64,000 nucleotides of DNA. Origin: JADJOM01 sp963817435. GTDB lineage: Bacteria > Gemmatimonadota > Gemmatimonadetes > Gemmatimonadales > GWC2-71-9. This document shows, piece after piece, positions 54,702 through 61,352 of this stretch; positions within the stretch are counted from its first letter, which is position 1; each line of letters opens with the position of its first letter. The stretch spans positions 62,001 to 126,000 of the forward strand of contig CAWFNY010000002.1 of assembly GCA_963817435.1 (NCBI GenBank), written 5' to 3'. The translations under genes were made by a program, and so were the position numbers. Below the pieces are notes generated by a model that was given only the letters and a program-made list of their open reading frames with translations, searched no databases and was not told the origin of the DNA.

Positions 54702-54742
54702 GCGAGGGACGGGGCAGGCTCGTCCGTCCCTCGCGCTTTTTC
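54702..54742 (+). terminator. Intrinsic terminator after gltB
   Basis: GCGAGGGACGG (54702-54712) and CCGTCCCTCGC (54724-54734) form an 11-bp stem followed by GCTTTTT. Confidence 0.85.
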
Positions 54743-54746
54743 CGGG

Positions 54747-55562
54747 TCATAGATGGTGAGAGAGGAGCCAGGCATAGATGTCGTAGCCGCCGCTCCCGTC
54801 ATAGGTGCGGGTCCACACCTCGTGTCCCGCCCCCGGATAAATCGTCAGCCGGGCCGGTTCATCGGGCGGAGGCTGACAGGCGTTCAGCGCCTCGACCAGT
54901 CGCGATTCGTGGCCGAGCGCCTCGTCCTTGTCCTCCCCGCCGTGAAATGCCCAGACCGCGACCTCCCGCATGGCGCAGATCCCCTTCGGGCTGCCGGTGC
55001 CGGCGATGGGCACGATCGCGGCGACCGCATGGGGCCGGGCCACTGCGTAAGTCCAGGCGCCTTCCGCCCCGGTGCTGATGCCGGTCAGGTAGATCCGGCT
55101 GGGGTCGAGATGCAGGGTCTGAGACGCTGCGGCAATAACCTCGTCAATCAGCGCGACCGGCCAGTGTTTCTGGTCCATCGGGAGCTGCGGCGAGATCACG
55201 ACCAGCGGAACCGTGCCTCCGTGGGCGATCAGTCTCGGCAGACCCCACTTCAGCACCTTCGGCAGCTCTGACATCCCGTTACCGCGCTCCCCGATTCCGT
55301 GCAGGAAGATCACCGCCGGTCTCGCGAGCGGAGCGGCGGAGTCCGACACTGCCGGGAGGTAGGCGTAGTAGCCGATGGTGGTATTGAGCGCGAGACTCTG
55401 AAAGTGGTGCGGCTGCAGTCTCGCGGGACTCACGGCGGCGCTGTCCGCCTGGCGGGCGAGGGAATCGGGAGACGGGTGCACCTGGGCGTGGAGCTGGCCG
55501 ATCGGGGAAAGGCCGGCCAGAACACAGAGCACCAGGAGCGGGGAATCTGGGCGTGCGGTCAT
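54747..55562 (-). CDS. Secreted esterase, feruloyl-esterase/PHB-depolymerase-like
   Basis: A 271-aa alpha/beta hydrolase with a signal peptide (LLVLCVLAGLSPIGQLHAQ). Oxyanion region PAVIFLHGIGERGNG, nucleophile elbow YLTGISTGAEGAW (GxSxG), acid in WAFHGGEDKDE and His in YPGAGHEVWTRTYD. This pattern is typical of the LpqC/esterase D-like group that acts on small esters, feruloylated sugars or short polymers. It converges on gltB and diverges from the TetR gene at 55695, which may control it. Confidence 0.82.
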   Translation of the reverse strand: MTARPDSPLLVLCVLAGLSPIGQLHAQVHPSPDSLARQADSAAVSPARLQPHHFQSLALNTTIGYYAYLPAVSDSAAPLARPAVIFLHGIGERGNGMSELPKVLKWGLPRLIAHGGTVPLVVISPQLPMDQKHWPVALIDEVIAAASQTLHLDPSRIYLTGISTGAEGAWTYAVARPHAVAAIVPIAGTGSPKGICAMREVAVWAFHGGEDKDEALGHESRLVEALNACQPPPDEPARLTIYPGAGHEVWTRTYDGSGGYDIYAWLLSHHL

Positions 55563-55620
55563 GGAAGGATGAAGGCTGGGTTTAGCCGGTTTCGCAATTC
55601 TGCCGGGGCTCGGCTTGCGG

Positions 55621-55660
55621 GTTCTGGTACAGAACAATAACTTGCTGAACGTCAAGCAAG
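55621..55660. promoter_or_regulatory. Inverted repeats between esterase and TetR genes
   Basis: GTTCTG-GTA-CAGAAC (55621-55635) and CTTGC-N10-GCAAG (55641-55660) lie in the 132-bp divergent region, plausible operators for the neighbouring TetR protein. Confidence 0.5.
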
Positions 55661-55694
55661 CCATGAGATCCGTCTCCTTTATGGTAGAGCCGCC

Positions 55695-56372
55695 GTGAAC
55701 CGACCTCAGGACAAGGAGCGGAATGCCGCCCGGAGCCGAGAGGCGATTCTGGATGCCGCCGAGCGGCTGTTCGCGGAACGGGGGTATGAGGCGACGAGCC
55801 TCACGGACGTCGGAGCTGCCGCGGGTGTATCTCGGGGGACGCCGGGCTACTTCTTCGGCTCCAAGGAGCAGCTCTACCGCGATGTGCTGGAGCGTTGCCT
55901 CGAGCGGGTGCGCTCCGCGGTGCGAAGTGGCCGGGAGCGGGCGCAGGCCAGCCTGGAGCCGCCGGCCGTGGTGCTGGCTGGCGCCGTCGGGGAGTACTTC
56001 GACTTCATCTCGGCCAACCCCGATTTCGTCCGGCTGCTCGAGCGGGAGGCACTCGATGGGGGGAAGCAGATCGCGACGCTTCCCCCGCATCTGGAGGCGG
56101 CACAGGAGGCCCTCGGCGCGATCGTGACGGAGCTCGCCATGGACCCCGCGGATCAGGCGGAGGCCCGGCAGCTGATGATCAGCATGCTGGCGCTGTCGTG
56201 GTTCCACGTCGTGCACGCGCCCACGGTCCTCCGGGCGCTGGGAGTCGATGCGGCGGATCCGGCGTTTCGGGACGAACGCCGCCGCCATGTGGTGAATCTG
56301 GTGGTGCAGGGTGTACGGGGCAGGCTGAGCAGTGGTGGCATCGCCAGCGCCCCCAGCGCGCGCAACTCATAG
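55695..56372 (+). CDS. TetR/AcrR-family regulator
   Basis: A 225-aa regulator. The helix-turn-helix is ILDAAERLFAERGYEATSLTDVGAAAGVSRGTPGYFFGSKEQLY; the ligand domain begins with a long helix (DVLERCLERVRSAVRSGRE). GTG 55695 is the only sensible start. It is divergent from the esterase and 50 bp upstream of the acyl-CoA dehydrogenase on the same strand, so control of fatty-acid oxidation is plausible. Confidence 0.87.
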   Translation: MNRPQDKERNAARSREAILDAAERLFAERGYEATSLTDVGAAAGVSRGTPGYFFGSKEQLYRDVLERCLERVRSAVRSGRERAQASLEPPAVVLAGAVGEYFDFISANPDFVRLLEREALDGGKQIATLPPHLEAAQEALGAIVTELAMDPADQAEARQLMISMLALSWFHVVHAPTVLRALGVDAADPAFRDERRRHVVNLVVQGVRGRLSSGGIASAPSARNS

Positions 56373-56422
56373 CGGCCCGGACGCGGCCGATAGTCTGGAC
56401 TCGCTCCTCAAGGAAGTCGACC

Positions 56423-58295
56423 ATGACGAACGTGATGACGCCGGAACCGAAGGCCGCGGGCACCCCCGTGACGCCGCTGGCCACCGAGAAGGAAGCGCGG
56501 GAAGTCGCCGAAGCGGCCCGCGAACATGACTGGCAGGCGCCCAGCTTTGTCAGGCAGCTTTTCGAGGGCAACTTCGAGCTCGGGCTGATCCATCCCTACC
56601 CCGAGCCCTCCGCGGCCGACGTGGAAAAGGCGCGGCCGTTCATGGAGAAGCTCACCGCCTTCATGAGCACCAGGGTCGACAGCGACAGGATCGATCGGGA
56701 GGGAAAGATCCCGCCGGAAGTGATCCAGGGCCTCCGCGATCTCGGCGCCTTCGGGATCAAGATCCCCGAGGAGTACGGCGGGCTCGGACTCTCCCAGCTG
56801 ATGTACACCAAGGCGATCGGCATCGTCACCAGCCAGGACGGAAGCATGACCGCGCTCCTCTCGGCGGCGCAGTCGATCGGTGTCCCGACCCCGCTCAAGC
56901 TGTTCGGCACGCCGGAGCAGAAGAAGAAGTACCTGCCCCGGCTCGCGAAGGGCGCGATCTCGGCCTTTGCGCTCACCGAGAACAACGTCGGCTCCGACCC
57001 GGCGGCGCTCGCGACCCACGCCGAACTGTCCGCCGACGGCACCCACTACATCCTGAACGGCGAGAAGCTCTGGTGCACCAACGGCACGGTGGCCGAACTC
57101 TTCGTCGTCATGGCCCGGACCACCGGGAAGAAGATCACGGCCTTCATCGTCGAGGCCGACTGGCCCGGGGTCGAGGTGGTTCACCGGCTCCACTTCATGG
57201 GGCTCAAGGCGATCGAGAACGGCGTCATCCGGTTCACCAACGTGAAGGTGCCGGTTGAGAACGTCATCTGGGGGGAGGGCAAGGGCCTCAAGCTGGCCCT
57301 GATCACCCTGAACACCGGCCGGCTCACGCTGCCGGCCTCCTGCGTCGCGGGGGCCAAGAAGTGCCTCGAGATCGTCAGGCGCTGGGGCAACGAGCGGGTC
57401 CAGTGGGGCCAGCCGATCGGCAAGCATGACGCGATCGCCCAGAAGATCGGGCGCATGGCCGCGGAGACCTTCGCGATGGAGGCGGTGAGCGATCTCGCGA
57501 GCCTGATGGCCGACGAAGGCAAGCGGGACATCCGGCTCGAGGCCGCCATCGCCAAGATGTGGAATACGGAGCTGGGCTGGCGCATCGTGGACGACACGCT
57601 GCAGATCAAGGGCGGGCGTGGCTACGAGACCGCGGACAGTCTCCGTTCCCGCGGCGAGCGGCCGGAGCCGGTCGAGCGGATGCTCCGCGATTTCCGGATC
57701 AACCTGATCTTCGAGGGGTCCTCGGAGATCATGCGGCTCTTCATCGCCCGCGAGGCGGTGGACACCCACCTGAAGGTCGCCGGCGCGCTGGTCGATCCCA
57801 GGTCCACGGCGGTCGCAGAAGCTGCAGGCGCTGCTCAAGTCGGCGGCCTTCTATGGCATCTGGTATCCCAAGCTCTGGCTGCCGTTCAAGAGCTGGTTCG
57901 GCTACAGTGAGTTCGGCCGCCTCGCGGGGCACATGCGGTTCGTGGAGCGTTCGAGCCGGAAGCTGGCGCGGAACCTGTTCCACTGCATGATCCGTTTCGG
58001 CCCGAAGCTGGAGAAGAAGCAGGCGGTCCTGGGCCGGCTGGTGGAGATCGGCGCGGAGTTGCTCGCGATTTCGGCCTCCTGCTCGCGGGCGCAGATGATG
58101 CTCAAGAAGGCGCCGACCGAGACCGGGCCACGCGAGCTGGCCGATGTCTTCAGCCGGCAGGCGCGGCGGCGGGTCGAGCAGAAGTTCCATGAGCTGTGGG
58201 CCAACGACGACGATGCGACCTACACGACCGCGCGTCACGTCCTGGACGACCACTTCCTCTGGCTCGAATCGGGCATCGTGAAGAGCCCGTTCTAG
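56423..58295 (+). CDS. Acyl-CoA dehydrogenase, FadE-like, interrupted by a frameshift
   Basis: The first frame (56423-57910) has all acyl-CoA dehydrogenase parts: LRDLGAFGIKIPEEYGGLGLS, FALTENNVGSDPA, YILNGEKLWCTNG, GRLTLPASCVAGAKKC, LQIKGGRGYETADSL and LIFEGSSEIMRLFIAREAVD. Near 57813 the coding signal moves to the +1 frame and continues AFYGIWYPKLWLPFKSWFGY and MRFVERSSRKLARNLFH to a stop at 58295. One extra base within GGTCGCAG would explain it. The joined product would be about 623 aa, right for the long family with a C-terminal helical extension. Either a sequencing error or a recent inactivation. AAGGAAG precedes ATG 56423. Confidence 0.85.
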
Positions 58296-58314
58296 GACGG
58301 CGGGCGATGAAAAG

Positions 58315-58347
58315 GCGGGGCGGACCGGATGGTCCGCCCCGCTTTTT
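58315..58347 (+). terminator. Intrinsic terminator after the acyl-CoA dehydrogenase
   Basis: GCGGGGCGGACC (58315-58326), loop GGAT, GGTCCGCCCCGC (58331-58342) and five T. Its position after the second frame supports the joined gene model. Confidence 0.88.
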
Positions 58348-58387
58348 CACGCCTGCCGATCACCGGGCGGAGAACCGGTTCACCTGG

Positions 58388-58936
58388 TCACGGCTTGCGG
58401 CGTGCGGGTGCCGCACAGGTGTAGCCATAGGCGAGCTGCTGCAGCAGGCCACCCTTGTCCTCGAAGAGACCGCTCACCGTCACGCACTGTTCCAGCGAGG
58501 CCTCGAGGGCCACGGTGCCGCGGTAGCGGCCGGCCACCCTGGCGCTGGGATGTTCCCGTTCGAATTCCACCCGCGACATCCGGCCGGTCGCTGCGGGGTC
58601 GACGACGAGGACCAGGCGCTGGTCGGTATCGAAGTAGAGGGTCGGCGACTCTTTCGTCTCATCGACCTTGATGCTCGGGCGGATGACCGCGCCGCCCAGG
58701 GTCCAGCGCGGCTGGGGCGAGAGCCGCCGGGGCACACGCGAACTGGCCAGCGCCTCCCGCTGCCCGCGATCGGCGAAGATCTTCTGGATGTCGGTGAGCG
58801 TGGTGCGGCCCAGAATCAGCCCCACCATGTCGGGTGCGCCGGCCGTGGCTGGCGTGAAACGCGCCGGCTCCTGCTGGGCCAGCAGCGGAGCCTGCAGCGC
58901 GAGGAGCAATGCGAAGGTGTGATGCAGAGCACGCAT
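58388..58936 (-). CDS. Exported hypothetical protein
   Basis: Not recognised. 182 aa with a signal peptide (MRALHHTFALLLALQAPLLAQ). The mature part reads MVGLILGRTTLTDIQKIFADRG, SPTLYFDTDQRLVLVVDP and has a C-terminal FEDKGGLLQQLAYGYTCAAP with two Cys in the last part. Alternating strands and helices suggest a small periplasmic domain. ATG 58936 starts the signal peptide; an upstream frame extension is not needed. Monocistronic, divergent from queF. Confidence 0.72.
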   Translation of the reverse strand: MRALHHTFALLLALQAPLLAQQEPARFTPATAGAPDMVGLILGRTTLTDIQKIFADRGQREALASSRVPRRLSPQPRWTLGGAVIRPSIKVDETKESPTLYFDTDQRLVLVVDPAATGRMSRVEFEREHPSARVAGRYRGTVALEASLEQCVTVSGLFEDKGGLLQQLAYGYTCAAPARRKP

Positions 58937-59216
58937 CGTGCGGTCGTCCTGAGTGGGTCCTCCCATTCAGGGGCAACCTGCGTACCGCGCGGAGGGTGGC
59001 CACTAACCTGTTGCCACGCAAGGCCCTTCGCCACGTGCTGCCCGGAATTCATCCCGCAGCCACCGGCAACCCGCAACGCACACGGAGAAGCGCTTGCCGG
59101 ATGCCGGGCCCGGAGTTTCCGGGCGGCGGGCGGCGCTCCGCGTCGGGGTTCCTTAGATTGGGGCGAGGAATCAGCGGGCGGCGATAGCGATCGCCTTCAA
59201 CATCCTGGAGCGCGCG

Positions 59217-59606
59217 ATGGCGACAGCAGAGGGACGGACACTCGCATTCGTTGGGCCCGAGCAGGTGGACGTGGCCGTCCTCGAGACCTTCGGCTACGAG
59301 GGACCGGAGCAGGAGATCCTGACGGAGACGGACGAGTTCACTGCGGTCTGCCCCTACAGCGGCCTGCCGGACTTCGCCAGGCTGACGATCCGGTACGTCC
59401 CGGGCGCCCGGTGCATCGAGCTCAAGAGTCTCAAGTACTATGTCACCAGCTACCGAAACGTCGGGATCTTCCAGGAGCATGCGACCGCGAAGCTGGCCGA
59501 GGACCTGCAGCGCGTCCTCGAGGCGAAGTGGATCGAGGTGAAGACGGTCTACAACGTGCGCGGCGGCTTTCTCACCACCTGCTCGGTCCGGCTTCCGAAG
59601 GCCTAG
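59217..59606 (+). CDS. queF: NADPH-dependent 7-cyano-7-deazaguanine reductase
   Basis: Reduces preQ0 to preQ1 in queuosine synthesis. 129 aa, the single-domain type. Catalytic Cys in DEFTAVCPYSGLPDFA, catalytic Asp/Glu region and the NADPH motif SLKYYVTSYRNVGIFQEH, whose ELKSLK start is conserved. The C-terminal YNVRGGFLTTCSV completes the T-fold. No queC, queD or queE is nearby, and no preQ1 riboswitch was recognised upstream. Its stop touches the convergent PepSY gene stop. Confidence 0.93.
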   Translation: MATAEGRTLAFVGPEQVDVAVLETFGYEGPEQEILTETDEFTAVCPYSGLPDFARLTIRYVPGARCIELKSLKYYVTSYRNVGIFQEHATAKLAEDLQRVLEAKWIEVKTVYNVRGGFLTTCSVRLPKA

Positions 59607-60286
59607 GCCCGCCGCCGCCTCGGCAGCGAGAGGACATATCCGGTCACGACGACGGCGAGCGCCACGAGGCTCGCGCCGATCAGCAGCAGCCGGATGTGGC
59701 GCCGCTCGATATGCAGCGCGGTGAGCGAACCGAAGGTGTGGAGGCCGTGCAGGGTGCTCGAGGTCCGGCTGGTGGTCGTGCTGATGTTGATCAGGCCATC
59801 CTGGGTGCCCACGTGGAACCACGTGGCCCCCTCGTCTCCGAACCTCACCCGCCACGCCGGCAGGCTGCCCGGATAGCCCCGGTCGTTGGCGCGGATCAGT
59901 TCGGCCGACACGATCGGACTCCCCGGTACGGCACTCTGCGCCAGCGCTCTGGCGAGCGATTCCGTGATCACGATGCGCTCAGCCGTTCCCGCATCGATGA
60001 GCGCCGTGCCCCGTGGCGAGCCCTTGACCCGATAGATCACGCGGTCGCCGAGCCGATCAAGCTCGACGCCGCGGATCGCGTGCAATCCACTGTCTCCCCG
60101 GGTCGCGGCGGCGACCGCCGCGGCTGGTGCCACGGTCGCCATTCCGTAGTCCGGCGGGGCGCCGCGATCCTTCCCCCGCCCTTCGCCCGCGCTGAGCAGC
60201 ACTCCCGTGACGATCCACATCAGGAGGACCACCCCGACCGCCACTCCCACCCACTTGTGCACCTTGTAGAACCAGCGCAGCACCAT
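59603..60286 (-). CDS. PepSY-domain membrane protein
   Basis: A 227-aa protein of the PepSY-associated TM type: N-terminal helix WVGVAVGVVLLMWIVTGVLL preceded by WFYKVHKW, a periplasmic part with two PepSY-like segments (GVELDRLGDRVIYRVKG; LPAWRVRFGDEGATWFHVG) and a C-terminal helix LLLIGASLVALAVVVTGYVLS. The pattern HKWVG ... LHxLHTFG with conserved His residues is shared with iron-reductase/siderophore-related PepSY proteins. No transport gene is adjacent, so the role is open. Confidence 0.78.
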   Translation of the reverse strand: MVLRWFYKVHKWVGVAVGVVLLMWIVTGVLLSAGEGRGKDRGAPPDYGMATVAPAAAVAAATRGDSGLHAIRGVELDRLGDRVIYRVKGSPRGTALIDAGTAERIVITESLARALAQSAVPGSPIVSAELIRANDRGYPGSLPAWRVRFGDEGATWFHVGTQDGLINISTTTSRTSSTLHGLHTFGSLTALHIERRHIRLLLIGASLVALAVVVTGYVLSLPRRRRA

Positions 60287-60452
60287 TCGCTCCTTCTCCC
60301 GGATGTTCCCGTTCCTGCCTGCTCCGCAATCGGCTCCGGCCCTCAGCCCCCCGTTTCCGGTACCGCCGGTCCTCCCGGCAGGAGACCAGCCGGCTCCGCT
60401 GAACTATGCATTCACAAGATGAACGCAGGATGACAGCGCAGGCGGGTCCAGC

Positions 60453-61352
60453 CTAACTGACACCGACGAGGCTCGTGGCCAGTGCCCGAATCCGGTCGCT
60501 GTCCGGCACGGCCTCGACCCAGCGCCCCGGGACGGCGCGCTCGCCGTCCCGGGCGCCCATGAGCCCGCCCGCAACGGCGGCGTTGGTGTCGGTATCGCCA
60601 CCGGCGTTGACGAGCCACAGGAGCCCGCGCTCCAGACTGGGTTCGTGATAGGCAAACCAGAGGGCGATCTCCACGCCATGCACCACGTAGCCTGCCGAGG
60701 GGCCCACGATGGGGAGCTCCTCCTTCTTCTCGAGCGGCACCCGGCGGACCGCGGCGAGGAGTTCGGCCGGTGCCTGGTTGCTGGTCAGTGACTCGATCAC
60801 GTCGCCGATGAAATCCCGGCGCCCCTGCAGGAAGCAGGCGGCCGCGACGTTCACCGCCACCGCGCCCCACGCACAGCGCTCGTCGGGGTGAGTCAGTACC
60901 GCCGTGTGATAGGTCCCGCTGATGAGGTTCGCTGGCTGCGCGAAGGTGCGGAGTGCCACGGGGAGGCAGCGCGAGATCGTCCCGTTGCCGGCCTGCCCAC
61001 CCGTCGAGGCCGGCGGCGAGTCGTGGGTGCGGATGTGGCGCAGTGCGGTTCTGGTCCACACGCCGATCCCGCGCCCGTCACGCTCGGCCCAGTCGGCCCA
61101 GCGCATGGCGAGCCGCTGCAGATCGACCGACGGCTCGAGCAGCTCTTCGGCGAGAATGATCGTGAGGGCGACATCATCATCATAGGGCGAGTCGGCGCGA
61201 TCTTCGCGCAGGAGTTCACGGATCCCGCCCGGAAATGCCGCCGCGATCCGCTCGGCGGTCTCGAGGAATTCGGTTGGCACACCGAGTGCGTTACCGGCCG
61301 CGTGACCGAGCAGCGCGCCCCGTGCGCGACTTGCGAGATCGGGAGAATTCAT
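60453..61352 (-). CDS. ADP-ribosylglycohydrolase family protein
   Basis: A 299-aa DraG/ARH-type hydrolase expected to remove ADP-ribose from proteins or nucleic acids. The fold begins RARGALLGHAAGNALGVPTEF. Metal-site acidic clusters are in DSPYDDDVALTIILAEELL and NAGGDTDTNAAVAGGLMGA. ATG 61352 is used; ATG 61379 with weak support would overlap the divergent gene further. The start codons of this gene and mprF share the tetramer CATG. Confidence 0.86.
   Translation of the reverse strand: MNSPDLASRARGALLGHAAGNALGVPTEFLETAERIAAAFPGGIRELLREDRADSPYDDDVALTIILAEELLEPSVDLQRLAMRWADWAERDGRGIGVWTRTALRHIRTHDSPPASTGGQAGNGTISRCLPVALRTFAQPANLISGTYHTAVLTHPDERCAWGAVAVNVAAACFLQGRRDFIGDVIESLTSNQAPAELLAAVRRVPLEKKEELPIVGPSAGYVVHGVEIALWFAYHEPSLERGLLWLVNAGGDTDTNAAVAGGLMGARDGERAVPGRWVEAVPDSDRIRALATSLVGVS

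Noticed and set aside
59100..59216. preQ1 riboswitch before queF
   Set aside because: No preQ1-I or -II signature was recognised in the upstream sequence.
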